64,000 bases of DNA from Trichobilharzia regenti (Eukaryota > Platyhelminthes > Trematoda > Strigeidida > Schistosomatidae): contig OX235270.1 of assembly GCA_944472135.2 (NCBI GenBank), positions 46,004,352 to 46,068,351 on the forward strand, written 5' to 3'. Both the position numbers and the translations under genes were made by a program. The notes beneath the pieces were generated by a model. That model was given only the letters and a program-made list of their open reading frames with translations. It was not told the origin of the DNA and did no database searches. Shown here one piece after another: positions 1 through 10,757 of this stretch (position 1 is its first letter; the number at the start of each line of letters is the position of its first letter).

Positions 1-487
1 TGTTTGTTTTCCATTTCAGCTCTGTCCGTGTGACCCAGGTTCTCGCAATGGCATCCAAGTCAACGTGCATTGGTCGTGAAGGAAAAAAGGGATGGATCCC
101 TTTTTTGCCGGGGAGTGTCAATGGAGTTGAAGATTGAACGATCAATTCTTGGTTGTTTGCTCAAAATCAACTTCCTCGATTTTCGCGGAGGCATCAATAC
201 GACAGTCATCGTCTCATCGGTCGCTGTTCAGAAAGAAGAGTTAAATATCGTCAGAAGTAACATAACGATTTATTATTGTAATATTTGTTTACAGACCTTA
301 GTTTTCTTAGTTTGCTTAGTGATACTTGATTTATATGCTGGTGTAACAATACATAATACTCAAGTCAACAATTGGTGTTCTGGTTTTTTCGTCCGTTGTT
401 ACTAAGCGTTTCTCAGAAATCTTCTAAGAACAGCGTGGGCCCGAGCGTAGCGAGAGCTGGGCATTAACGGTTTATGAGACTTTGATG
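1..487 (-). repeat. Repeat R, copy 1 (reverse orientation)
   Basis: The reverse complement of this segment matches copies at about 2640-3005 and 6003-6482, and part of it matches about 10600-10757. A stretch of about 59 bp at 428-487 is identical in inverse orientation to 2645-2705. It holds a small hairpin near 90-117 (A/G-run, GGATCC, T-run). Read on the minus strand it contains a short open frame starting MTVVLMPPRK, also present in the second copy. It lies just beyond the end of the gag/ORF2 unit, so that unit is bounded by inverted copies of R. R could be a PLE terminal repeat or an independent element. Confidence 0.75.
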
Positions 488-536
488 ACAGTAGGACTTA
501 CACCAGTACGCCTACAACCCTTCTCAGGTTGACGCC

Positions 537-1583
537 TTAGGTTGGAAAATCGTCGCAGAGTTCATTTGCTAACTTCCTTCTATCAGCTATATCCTCAAAT
601 CTGAACGGCAACACGCCCATGTCATTGTATCGTAGAATATAGATGACCAACAAACACACGACATATCTCATCAACCAAGTGTAGAAACAGAGTAATTTAC
701 ACCAAAGATAATAACATTCAAATAGTAACTTGAAACTAGAAATGCCTTTATTCGTGCAAGTCAATTTAACAATTACTCTCTCCTTTACACTTGGCTTATC
801 CACACTAAACTGACCATTGATATTCGTCCTTTCAAACGAACTGATACTACCATAGTCATTGCACAAGATACTTGAGTTGATGGGTGTCTGTTTCATTGTG
901 GATGACAGCACCAACGATGACTGAGTGACACAAGGTGATGAACTTAGTGGTGGATCAGAAGCTGTTCTTGTTCGGCTCTCAGATAGTTGTCCAACTGCAA
1001 GATTACCACCACTGCTGTCTTTCACTACTAGTTCGGGTTTAGCACTATCATCTGATGATAGGTGGGCTACACGCTGATCAATTACACTGACTGTCTCACA
1101 AGTATGCACACCTTTTGGAACTGCATCTGCGTTCAATTCTACTTCACGTTGTAGTTGTACAGAACCTTTATTTAACTTAGCAGTAGTAGGCATATCCCTC
1201 ATCTCATCATGATCAACCAAAGAGAACTGTGAAGTATCATGATCATTATCACGAATATTCACTTTACCGTCAAGTTCATCATTTTCAAACTCTTTAATAA
1301 CAGAAGTAGACAATTTTGGTTCCTCCTCACAAATCATTAAAGGTTTTAAATCTTCACTCTGACTAGTAACACCTTGTAAACTTGTAGGGTCAGAACTGCA
1401 CTCTGAAGCAGTAACTCTATTCTGTGACACTCTATTCAACAATGGCTTACCAGTTGCAACTACAGACTTCTTCACCGCACCGTTATCGTCACACAATTCG
1501 GAGTCAGGCCTGGAGTTTACATTTAGCTTATCACTGAACTTGCTCACTGGTTCACAGTTCACTTCTGTATGCACCTCTTGCAC
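537..1583 (-). CDS. ORF2 of BEL/Pao-like unit, copy 1 (unknown function)
   Basis: A 348-codon frame directly downstream of the gag frame, overlapping it by 25 bp in another frame, so it would need frameshifting or is a broken continuation of gag. Residues about 1-270 are Ser/Asp/Glu/Val-rich with no recognised fold. Residues about 285-320 are strongly hydrophobic and aromatic (LLFECYYLWCKLLCFYTWLM) and look like one or two membrane segments, followed by a short charged tail. No protease, reverse transcriptase or integrase motif is visible, so this unit is not autonomous. A close copy lies at 7662-8570. I do not recognise the family. Confidence 0.55.
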   Translation of the reverse strand: MQEVHTEVNCEPVSKFSDKLNVNSRPDSELCDDNGAVKKSVVATGKPLLNRVSQNRVTASECSSDPTSLQGVTSQSEDLKPLMICEEEPKLSTSVIKEFENDELDGKVNIRDNDHDTSQFSLVDHDEMRDMPTTAKLNKGSVQLQREVELNADAVPKGVHTCETVSVIDQRVAHLSSDDSAKPELVVKDSSGGNLAVGQLSESRTRTASDPPLSSSPCVTQSSLVLSSTMKQTPINSSILCNDYGSISSFERTNINGQFSVDKPSVKERVIVKLTCTNKGISSFKLLFECYYLWCKLLCFYTWLMRYVVCLLVIYILRYNDMGVLPFRFEDIADRRKLANELCDDFPT

Positions 1584-2491
1584 ACGTGTAAAACAAACCG
1601 TGTTTGTCTTGCATCTTGTAACTTATCTGTTGAGGATGTACTACGAAACCTGTTACACTCACTAGGTCTATATGCATTACTAGACATCATGGAGTCTTCT
1701 CGATATCCACCTCTCTGAGGCTTATTCGTCATCAATGATTGCATTTTGATCTCAGACTGCTCTATTCTAGGGGTGAGATCTAATAGACTGGCGAACTTGC
1801 TCATAGATTCATTGACACTAGTATTTACCAGTTTCAGGATATCATCAAACTTTGGCTCGATACCCTCATCCTCCATACGGGAGCTCATCTTCACCCACTT
1901 CCTTTGCAGTCGAGTAGGTAGACGTCTTGCTATTACTTCTAGTATAAAACACGAGTTGAGGTCACTCATGTGATTCATCGAAATCATTCCATTCTTGTAA
2001 ATTAGCAAATTATCCAAAAACTCAGTGAGTGCCTGGGAGTCATCCTGTAATTGACCACCATTACCCTTAACAGCCTCGAATAATTTCCCTGCAATCATCG
2101 AAGGTCTTCCAAACCTTTGACGTAATATGCTCATAGCCTCGTAGTAGCCCTCTTTTGGCTTCATAAACTTACAGCACTGTATAGCTCTTGCAGCATCTCC
2201 AGTGCAATATCTCATCAAATACATTAACTTCAATTCATCATTTAATAAAATACCACTCAACATGATCTCAAACTCCTTTACAAATTGTAAATAATCAGCC
2301 GGGTTTCCATCAAAACACCGTGGTTCAAATTTAGGGAGTTTGATGTTCCTATTATCCCTGAACGGCGAAACAATAACATCAACCATGTCATACTTAACAT
2401 CAGACACATCGTTACAATTAACAGACAAGTCACCATGACTTACTTTCCTGTTTGCATCCAAGACACTCTGTCCCTTCTTTGACCCAGGCAT
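1559..2491 (-). CDS. BEL/Pao-type Gag (DUF1759-like), copy 1
   Basis: A 310-codon frame starting MPGSKKGQS. Residues about 55-215 match the Gag capsid-type domain of BEL/Pao retrotransposons (DUF1759). Its hallmarks are LPKFEPRCFDGNPADYLQF, then a leucine-rich helix ending CTGDAARAIQ, then LRQRFGRPSM and a late LPTRLQRKW. The frame ends in a short Cys-containing stretch (CKRC) where a zinc knuckle would be expected, and overlaps ORF2 there. Gag packages element RNA into particles; here no pol follows, so the unit would rely on another element. The start is taken from the ATG shared with the second copy at 10456. Confidence 0.8.
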   Translation of the reverse strand: MPGSKKGQSVLDANRKVSHGDLSVNCNDVSDVKYDMVDVIVSPFRDNRNIKLPKFEPRCFDGNPADYLQFVKEFEIMLSGILLNDELKLMYLMRYCTGDAARAIQCCKFMKPKEGYYEAMSILRQRFGRPSMIAGKLFEAVKGNGGQLQDDSQALTEFLDNLLIYKNGMISMNHMSDLNSCFILEVIARRLPTRLQRKWVKMSSRMEDEGIEPKFDDILKLVNTSVNESMSKFASLLDLTPRIEQSEIKMQSLMTNKPQRGGYREDSMMSSNAYRPSECNRFRSTSSTDKLQDARQTRFVLHVCKRCIQK

Positions 2492-2543
2492 TGTTGAACT
2501 TGACCCAATTCCAAAAAAGTTCCAGATATTGCTTGTTCAAAGA

Positions 2544-2560
2544 GGACTTGACCGGCACCA
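2544..2560 (-). promoter_or_regulatory. Candidate primer-binding site of the gag unit
   Basis: Read on the minus strand about 60 bp upstream of the gag ATG, this reads TGGTGCCGGTCAAGTCC. It starts with the TGG expected opposite a tRNA CCA end and is preserved with one change at 10509-10525 upstream of the second gag copy. The matching tRNA was not identified and no flanking LTR is evident, so this is a guess. Confidence 0.25.
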
Positions 2561-2639
2561 GGAAAGATGAACGGTGACTATCCAAACTTTCACCAACTGT
2601 TTGAATCCGCCAGATCTGTTTCTATCGTCAGAAACTGTC

Positions 2640-3005
2640 AATCACGTCTCATAAACCGTTAATGCCCAGCTCTCGCTACGCTCGGGCCCACGCTGTTCTT
2701 CGAAGATTTCTCAGAAACGCTTAGTTATAACGGACGAAAAAACCAAAACACCGATCTGCCGTTTGATATTTCTGTATTGTTACACCAATATATAAAAGGA
2801 ATAAGCGAACTAATAAAACTAAGGTCTGAAAGCAAATATTACAATAATAAATCTCCGTATTACTTCTGACGATGTTTCAATCTTCTTTCTGAACAGCGAC
2901 CGATGAGACGATGACTGTCGTATTGATGCCTCCGCGAAAATTGGGGAAGTTGATTTTGAGCAAACAACCAAGAATCGATCGTTCAATCTTCAACTCCATT
3001 GACAA
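2640..3005 (+). repeat. Repeat R, copy 2 (forward)
   Basis: Direct repeat of 6003-6370 and inverse of copy 1. It starts near GTCTCATAAACCGTTAATG and stops at TTGACA around 3004, where copies 1 and 3 continue about 115 bp further. A direct copy on each side of the PLE at 3006-5893 fits the LTR-like terminal repeats (pLTRs) known for Penelope elements. It also borders the gag unit on its 5' side. Confidence 0.7.
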
Positions 3006-5893
3006 CACCTGTGACTACTTGATGGTAGTACTAAGCAACAGATTGCACTACACCTCGTCCAAATTCTCGTCTTCGCTAAATGTGCGAAAACTATCGAAGA
3101 ACTTAGAGTGCGGTGAGAGCTGTATGCAAGCCAAAATTGTAGACAACAATTTACGTCAGTGTTTACTTCCAGACCGGGATCACGAGAAAAAATAACAAGG
3201 CTTAGCCATGGGGAATTCACCAACTTAACGTGGGTGGACACGATGCGCAGATATATCACCAGACTGACTAATAAATGGCAGCAAACAGACGATGGAATAA
3301 CCTTCAGCAGGAAAACAACCAATCAGAAGACGTTCCTAACAGCTACGCTTGTAATAATGTACATGGAAATCTATAACTATCCCTTGATTTTTCTGAATAA
3401 ACGATCTGTTGTCCGACTCTTGTCTTCTACCATTACGATAGAATGCGATAATGGCCTGTTAGGTTGTCCATAAGCTTTTCGTGCCCCTTTAAATTCATCT
3501 AATTGATCCATAACTACTACTCATCTGTAGCAAACTAGCATTTCTTTCCGATTCAGAATTTATTTTATTTGCTTGTGTGAACTTTCAACCCTGGGTTTTC
3601 GCTGACTATAGACGAAAAGACACCCACATGAGCCTATTTCGCACGTAGTAATCAAGCGAATATTCAGGGACTCCAAAGCATACTGAATGAAGGCGATTCT
3701 AGTATTTTTCCGAACTGAATAAATCACAAATACGTATGTGTTGTGTGTTACTGACAAAATTTACAAGTAAGGCAGCTCTTTCCGCAACTAGAACGTTTGT
3801 ACGAGAACGCGTTCGCAGAGCAACCAAAAATGTGGAATTATTTCGTATGCGAATGTCCAATTTAGATGAAATTTTATGTCTCTTGGTTACACCAAAATTG
3901 AAGACTCTCATTGATAACATATTTAAGTTTAAAGAAGAATTTTATCTTCAATCTTCAAAAAGAAGACAAATCAAAATGTTCGACAGGTTGCTTCAACAAA
4001 GCATTAATCCTAAAAAACATCAATTTGAAAATCCGTCTAGTCATAACTTTCCGGATGCGAACAAAGTGATGGTCAACCTCTCTGACAGAAATTTATCACA
4101 TTTTGAACTATCCCTTCTTAAAAAGGACTTAATTTCAATCTTAACAAAAGGCGTCTATCAGCCTATGAAGTAGTTCCAGAAATTGAACCGTCGTTAGAGT
4201 CGGTGACAGCCGAAGAGGCAAACGTCATAAGACACAAAATTGCAGCTGTACTACTGAACCAGAAGCCGAATGCGCCGAATATAAATAAAATCGAGCAACT
4301 GGCATTCATTACAAAAGCAGATAAAGGCAATATCACAGTTGTCATGAACTCTGCGGATTACGAAAAGAAGGCCATTGATCATCTTAACGACTGACCTTAT
4401 GAAAAATTCAACGTGAATAAATCAAGGGCGACACTAAATAAGCTGAAGCCTGAAACAATCAAAATGTTACAGTTAATAAAAGAGAAGCTCGGTGTATCAC
4501 TTTGGTTTACTCTGGCTCCAAAAAGTTGCAGCCCCTGTAGATTTTATGGGTTACCAAAAATACGCAAACCAGAAGTACCATTACGTCCAGTAGTGGGTTT
4601 TACTAACTCTCCAACATACAAACCCCCAAAATACACTTATCGAATCCTTAGCCCATATGAAATGAAAGTGGAGCGTGGAGTGAAAAATTCGTACGAATTT
4701 AAGAGGAAAATAAATTTGACTAATATTGAAGAAGATGAAATAATGGCAAGTTTCGATGTTTATTCATTATTCACGAATGTACCCGTTAACGGTTCTTTAA
4801 GTATTAATTATAATTTATTTTGTGCTGACGACGAACTCAGTGATCGTTGTCCTTTAAATCCCGACGAAATTATGAAGGTATTAGAATTGTGTTTTCGATC
4901 CACGTTATTTGCTTCAGAGGGGTTCTTCATCGTCAAACAGGAGGTATTGCTATGGGATCACCAGTATCTCCTCTAGTCGCCAATCTGTTTATACACTCAT
5001 TAGAAACAAATGCAATTATGATGTGGTTAAGATACGTAGATGATACCTTCATCATAATCAAACGTAGTTTGTTAAATGAACTTTTTCACTTGATAAACAG
5101 TATGTCAGAAACCATCAAGTTCCCCAAAGAGGTTGAATCCGATCAAATTGAGTTGGCGTTCCTGGACTGTTTAGTAAAAAGAAAATCAGATGGCAAATTT
5201 AAAAGAAACATTTTCAGAAAGCCGATAAATTCGGATAGATACCTAGATTACTATTCAGCTCACCCATTTACCACCGAAGTAACTGTGGCCAAGAATCTGA
5301 TCAATAGAGCCAAACGTTTGGTTACTGAGAAGGAAGATATTAGTGAGGAATTAAATTGAATCAATCCACTCTTGAATCAAACAATTATCCTAAAGCCTTC
5401 ATAAAAAGGTATTAAAAATGTGAAGATAAGGATGAATCAAAACCTGATGCTAAGAATTGGGTTAGTACAGCGTTGATTCCTTACCGCAAAGAAACATCCG
5501 ATGAAATAAAGTGAATCCTTAACGATCATAACATACAAAGTGTATTTTCGCGCAACTAACACATTACGCTCATTACTGGTGAAGGTTAACGATAAAATAG
5601 AACAAGAAAACCAGCAGAATTCTGTATACCAGAAAAATTGTGGGGATTGTAACGCCGTATATGTAGGAGAAACTTCCAGACAGGTAAATATAAGAGTAAA
5701 AGAGCATAAACAATGTCTCAAGGTGGTTCCAAGGACCTCTGCAGACTTGAGGAAGCTAGAAAACAACTCAGCGATTGCAATGCATTCGATAGAACCGAGA
5801 CACAAAATCGACTTTCATAAGACTAATGTTATACAGAAAGATTTTCGTTCATATAAAGAAAGACTCATAGATATTCCATCTACTTGTCGATAG
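3006..5893 (+). mobile_element. Penelope-like element 1 (degenerate)
   Basis: A PLE lying between direct copies of R. The recognisable coding part is at 3736-5893; 3006-3735 is leader-like sequence with short frames only. The order of N-terminal region, reverse transcriptase and GIY-YIG endonuclease is that of endonuclease-bearing PLEs. Several frame breaks show it is inactive. The right end abuts a fragment of a different PLE at 5884-6003. Confidence 0.8.
3736..5893 (+). pseudogene. PLE reverse transcriptase / GIY-YIG endonuclease, frame-broken
   Basis: Pieces in order: 3736-4173 N-terminal region ending near VMVNLSDRNLSHFELSLLKK; 4203-4394; 4413-4976 with FYGLPKIRKPEVPLRPVV and the catalytic-Asp motif SFDVYSLFTNVPV; 4847-5359 with GGIAMGSPVSPLVANLF and the active-site YVDD. 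The last piece, 5540-5893, carries the GIY-YIG endonuclease with its upstream Cys pair (CGDC) then AVYVGETSR and R-x4-H. Breaks fall between each pair of frames, and about 5360-5540 is poorly conserved. The RT copies RNA into nicked target DNA and the GIY-YIG domain makes the nick. Family identity is clear; a subfamily name is not assigned. Confidence 0.85.
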
Positions 5894-6003
5894 TAGATGG
5901 AATAGATATGGGTTCACCATTAGGCCGAATATTAGCTGAGTTCTATCTCCCAAAACTTGAAAACGGGAAATTGGAGGACACAATCAAGGAGCTGGATATG
6001 TTG
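5884..6003 (+). pseudogene. Fragment of a second PLE reverse transcriptase
   Basis: About 40 codons reading VDGIDMGSPLGRILAEF then a YLEQ-like helix. This is RT motif B of a PLE closer to the one at 32.2-33.7 kb (DGVAMDSTLGPILADIF) than to the adjacent element. It begins immediately after the stop of the preceding endonuclease and runs into R copy 3, so it is a sliver left by nested insertion or recombination. Confidence 0.65.
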
Positions 6004-6482
6004 TCAGTCACGTTTCGCAAACCGTCAATGCCCAGCTCTTGCTACGCTGGGACTCATGCTGTTCCCTGGAGCTTCTCAGGAACGCTTGATACGAACCGAC
6101 GCAAAAACAGAACCCAGTTTGGCGACACCAGAATTGTTTATTCTAACACCAACATATAGCCAACTTTACAACTAAGCATTACAACTAAGGTCTATGAAAA
6201 AATGTTACGATAATAAATCACAAAATTACTTCTGACGATGTTTCAATCTTCTTTCTGAACAGAGACCGATGAGACGATGACTGTCGTATTGATGCCTCCG
6301 AGAAAAATGGGGAAGTTGGTTTTGAGCAAACAACCATGAATTCATTGTTCAATCTTCAACTACATTGACACTCCCCGGCAAAAAAGGGATCCAACCCCTT
6401 TTTTCCATCACGACCAATGCACGTTGACTTGGATGCTATTGCGAGAACCTGGGTCACACGGACAGAGCTGAAATGGAAAACA
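6003..6482 (+). repeat. Repeat R, copy 3 (forward)
   Basis: Full-length copy in the same orientation as copy 2, about 85% similar by eye. It keeps the A-run/GGATCC/T-run hairpin near 6378-6404 and ends in the sequence found inverted at the very start of the window. The MTVVLMPPRK frame is closed here after about 20 codons. Confidence 0.75.
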
Positions 6483-7091
6483 AACAGAAAAGCCAACACA
6501 CCACAAGCATACCCACAGCACAATCTCACGCATCGATGACGACCTGCGCCTCCAGATAGAGAACCCCTCTTGACATCTTCCAACACAATCGCCACTTACT
6601 AGAATGACTCTTGCAGAATGCAACGTGACCATAGCACCACCTCATGATACTCTTCAAGCATCCTCTTTTCTATTCACTATCAATTATCACTGCAATCGCT
6701 TGTCACTCATTCTGTCTCAATTCTAGTAACGGTGACGCATGCGAGCCGCAGTCGTCTACACTCGTTCTCCCCGGCGTGTCGGACCGCAGCTAACGATTAT
6801 CTCCGTATGCATTTCATTCTCAGCAATAGCCTAGCCTCCCCGGCGTATACGACCCATCTGCTGTCCTTAACATCAATCAATTCATTCATGGATGCAGAAG
6901 ACTCGAAACAACTTCAGAAGTAATCACGAAGAAAATTTTAACAAAGTTATGCAGTAACAACAAGATACGAAAACAACGAGTAAACACAATGAATCCAAAA
7001 CACCACCAATTGATATGACACACCACACGTATATACAAACAGTACAAACAACCTCGTGGATTATGTCTTGGTGGAATTCATTTGAAAAATC
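6483..7091 (+). other. Spacer without recognisable gene
   Basis: No coding feature is supported. Two similar phrases containing CCCCGGCGT occur at about 6769 and 6838, and the right end is a diverged partial unit of the tandem repeat that follows. Confidence 0.4.
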
Positions 7092-7540
7092 GCAGGACTT
7101 ACACCAGTACGCCTGCAACCCTTCACAGGTTGACCATTGTAAGTTGTGGAATGTCCGGACACAAACAAGATTAACCAACAATCACAATAATTGGAGCTCA
7201 CACAAGTATTTAACTCAAACATATGTACAATCACTACATCAAATGTTGTGGATTCTGGCACGAAAAACTGCCCTTGAAGAACTGTAGGACTTACAGCAGT
7301 ACGCCTACATTCCTTCTCAGGTTGATGATACAAGTGGAAGTCGTCCGGACACAAACAGAATTACCAGCAGCTAGATGACAGATGATATCAATTCAGTATA
7401 TACAATATGAACATATGTACAAAATCACACACCATGCACATTGGATTGCTCATTGATGCGCTACCCTTTGGAGAATTGTAGGACTTACAGCAGCACGCCT
7501 ACAACCCTTCTCAGGTTGACGCTCTAGGTTGGAAAATCGT
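7092..7540 (+). repeat. Tandem repeat, about 193-bp period, 2-3.5 units
   Basis: Units begin with GGACTTACA at 7092, 7285 and 7477, each continuing with a conserved core of about 40 bp that contains GTACGCCTACA and TCTCAGGTTGA. The first two units also share TCCGGACACAAAC. The same core is at about 494-532 beside gag unit 1, where it is single. The array therefore sits at the 3' end of gag unit 2 (minus strand) and is an expansion of that end. Confidence 0.7.
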
Positions 7541-8570
7541 TGCAGAGTTCATTTGCTGACTTCCGTTCATCAGCTATATCCTCAAATCTGAACGGTAACA
7601 CGCTCATGTCATTGTATCGTAGAATATAGATGACGAACATACACATGACGTATCTCATCAATCAAGTATAGAAACAGAGTAATTTACACCAAAGATAATA
7701 ACATTCAAATAGTAACTTGAAACTAGAAATGCCTTTATTCGTGCAAGTCAATTTAACAATAACTCTCTCCTTTACACTTGGCTTATCCTCTCTAAACTGA
7801 GCAATATCCTTCGCCCTTTCAAATGCACCAATGCTATCATTGTCATTGCACAAGATACTGGAGTTGATGGGCGTCCTTCTCATTGTGGATGACAACACCA
7901 ACGACAACTGTTTGATACCAGTTGATGAACTTAGCGGTGGATCAGAAGCTGTTGTTGCTCGACTTTCAGAAAGTTGTCTACCTGCAAGACCACCACCACT
8001 GCTGTCTTTTACTATCAGCTCCGTTTTAGCACTAGCATCTGATGATAGGTGGGCTATACGCTGATCAATTACACTGACTGTCTCACAAGTATGCATGCCT
8101 TCTGCAACTGCATCTGCATTTATTTCCACTTCACGTTCAAGTTGTACAGAACCTTTGTTCAACTCAGCAGTAGTAGGCATATCTATCATCTCATCATGAT
8201 CAACCAAAGAGAACTGTGAAGTATCATGATCATTATCACGAATATTCACTTTACAATCAAGTTCATCATTTTCAAACTCTTTAATAACAGAAGTAGACAA
8301 TTTTGGTTCCTCCTCACACATCATTGAAGGTTTTAAATCTTTACTCTGACTAGTAACACCTTGTAAACTTGTAGGGTCAGAACTGCACTCTGAAGCAGTA
8401 ACTCTATTCTGTGACACTCTATTCAACAATGGCTTACCAGTTGCAACTACAGACTTCTTCACCGCACTGTTATCGTCACGCAATTCGGAGTCAGGCCTGG
8501 AGTTTACATTTAGCTTATCACTGAACTTGCTCACTGGTTCACAGTTCACTTCTGTATGCACCTCTTGCAC
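7541..8570 (-). pseudogene. ORF2 of BEL/Pao-like unit, copy 2, prematurely stopped
   Basis: Close paralogue of 537-1583, starting with the same MQEVHTEVNCEP. It is open from 8570 to 7662 (302 codons). A TGG of copy 1 in the hydrophobic tail (FYTW) is a TAG here, which removes the last 46 codons although their sequence is still present down to about 7541. Differences between copies are scattered and mostly conservative. It carries the same hydrophobic C-terminal helix up to the stop. Function unknown. Confidence 0.55.
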
Positions 8571-10456
8571 ACGTGTAAAACAAAGCCGTGTTTGTCATGC
8601 ATCTTGTAACTTATCTGTTGAGGATGTACTGCGAAACCTGTTACACTCACTAGGTCTATATGCATTACTAGACATCATGGAGTCTTCTCGATATCCACCT
8701 CTCTGAGGCCTACTCTTCATCAATGATTGCATTTTGCTCTCAGACTGCTCTATTCTAGGGGTGAGATCGAATAGACTGGCAAACTTGCTAATAGATTGAT
8801 TGACACTATCTTTCACTAGTTTCGGGATATCATCTGTTAGCTGATCAGTAGATATGGTGGGGGTCACTAAGGTGAATCGCCCCATTCTGCAGGAACAGCA
8901 ATACACAAACTAAAGGCTCGAGATATTTCTGATTTTTATGAGGGCTTAGATCTTTATCTTGAAAAAGATAATAATGAACGCCTTGACAGATCATGCTTCT
9001 ACCTCTAAATATATACTATTCGCCCAGCCTATTGTTGAGATGCCACCATGTGGGATGTGCACAGTTTTATGGGGCATCTTATAAACTAACTTGCTGTCCA
9101 TTGACTGATCTTTAAATACCACTTCACAATGTCTTATCTCATTCATTTTCCAATAACGTCTTTACTTGATCCTCATTATATTCCATTAAACCTAACATTT
9201 TACAGCTCTTTATGACTTATTATATTCCTACTCTCTGAAGGGTACGGTTGTACATTAAATGCACAAAAAGGTATAAAACAAAAACAACTGGCACAACTGA
9301 GGATAAATGTATTAAAACCAAAATTGGACATCATGATAGTACGAGGTATATGTGTTGCATTATACATTGCAAATGAACGTTGTCAGCCTAGGGAGTTTTC
9401 TTTTTTTAATGCATTTATTAATGATACTTGCACTTACCTATTTCATTACAATTTAATGATTCACCTCAGCACTTTTACTTTTCTAAAACAGCTTTCAATC
9501 CCTTGTAAACGTTGTACTTACCTCAATATTGGTTGGTTATCGTATGCCGACAACCACGGGATGAAAACGAAACGAAGTCGATTTTCCCGCTCAACCTGGA
9601 GGACAACTGTACAATTCAATAACTATACAGCCTAGTTCAGACAATGTGTATTTATATATATATCAAATATTTAACTGTTGAAACATTATTAACTTGTAGA
9701 CAATCTACGATTTGATATTATATCATACTTGATCGTGTCTGTAAAAATGGCATGCATTTTCATGTAAATTTATATGTTTATATGAGAATATACATTATTA
9801 TTATTATTATCAAATTTTGGCTCGATACCCTCATCCTCCATACGGGAGCTTATCTTCACCCACTTCGTTTGCAGTCGAGTATGTAGGAGTCTTGCTATTA
9901 CTTCCAGTATAAAACTCGAGTTGAGGTCACTCATGCAATTCATCGAAATCAATGCATTCTTGTAAATCAGCAAATTATCCAAAAACCCAGTGAGTGCCTT
10001 GTATTCATCTTGTGGTTGACTGCCGTTACCTCTGACAGCTTCGTATACGTTCCTTACAATCATTGAAGGTCTTCCAAACCTTTGACGTAATATTCTCAAA
10101 GCCTCAGCGTATCCCTTATTAGAGGGCATGAGCTTACAGCACTGTATAGCTCTTGAAGCATCTCCAGTGCAATATCTCATCAAATACATTAACTTCAATT
10201 CATCATTTAATAAAATACCACTCAACATGATCTCAAACTCCTTTACAAATTGTAAATAATCAGCCGGGTTTCCATCAAAACACCGTGGTTCAAACTTAGG
10301 GAGTTTGATGTTCCTATTATCCCTGAACGGCGAAACAGTAACATCAACCATGTCATGCTTAACATCAGACACATCGTTACAAGTAACAGACAAGTCACCA
10401 CGACTTACTTTCCTGTTTGCATCCAAGACACTCTGTCCCTTCTTTGACCCAGGCAT
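8571..10456 (-). pseudogene. BEL/Pao-type Gag, copy 2, interrupted by an insertion
   Basis: The N-terminal two-thirds lie at 9809-10456 (MPGSKKGQS start, FDGNPADYLQF, CTGDASRAIQ, LRQRFGRPSM) and the C-terminal part at 8571-8834 (about SVNQSISKFASLFDLTPRI). Aligning with copy 1 shows the frame split at the phrase GGATATCATC by about 970 bp of foreign DNA. Upstream of the ATG the leader, including the candidate primer-binding site at 10509-10525, matches copy 1. Confidence 0.75.
8835..9808 (+). mobile_element. Insertion in gag copy 2, unidentified
   Basis: About 970 bp absent from gag copy 1. Its right end is an (ATT)n run at about 9793-9810, like the ends of the CR1-group LINEs in this window, which suggests a 5'-truncated plus-strand retroelement 3' end. 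A 103-codon frame at 9324-9635 has no recognised domain. A duplicated target could only be 3 bp (ATC). Confidence 0.5.
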
Positions 10457-10599
10457 TGTTGAACTTGACCCAAATGCAAAAGCGTTCCAGATATTGCTTG
10501 TTCAAAGAGGACTTGGCCGGCACCAGGAAAGATGTACCGCGACTACCCACACTGTCACCAAATGTCCGAAACCGTTAGAAACTGATTACAAGCCGTCAA

Positions 10600-10757
10600 A
10601 AATTGACGCCGTACTGTCAGAAACTTAGAGACACCTATCGTAAACAGTTAATAGTCAGCTCTTTCTATGCTGGGAATCACGCTGTTCCTTGGAGCTTCCC
10701 AGGAACGCTTAGTACGAACGGATGCAAAAACAAGAACCCAGTTTGGCGACTCCAGAT
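10600..10757 (+). repeat. Repeat R, copy 4 (truncated)
   Basis: Matches the left about 160 bp of copies 2 and 3, including GCTGTTCC, GGAGCTTC and CCCAGTTTGGCGAC. It stops where the PLE 3' segment begins. As in unit 1 it lies between a minus-strand gag leader and plus-strand PLE sequence. Confidence 0.65.

Noticed and set aside
2860..2960. CTGACGA and CGATGAG phrases in repeat R suggesting a hammerhead ribozyme
   Set aside because: No matching GAAA junction with complementary stems could be laid out in any R copy.
7092..7540. Regularly spaced repeats resembling an array
   Set aside because: Units of about 193 bp with diverged interiors are a tandem repeat of an element end; a CRISPR array is not expected in this eukaryotic sequence and has a different geometry.
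9324..9635. 103-codon frame in the insertion
   Set aside because: No motif, and it lies in what looks like a retroelement 3' untranslated region.
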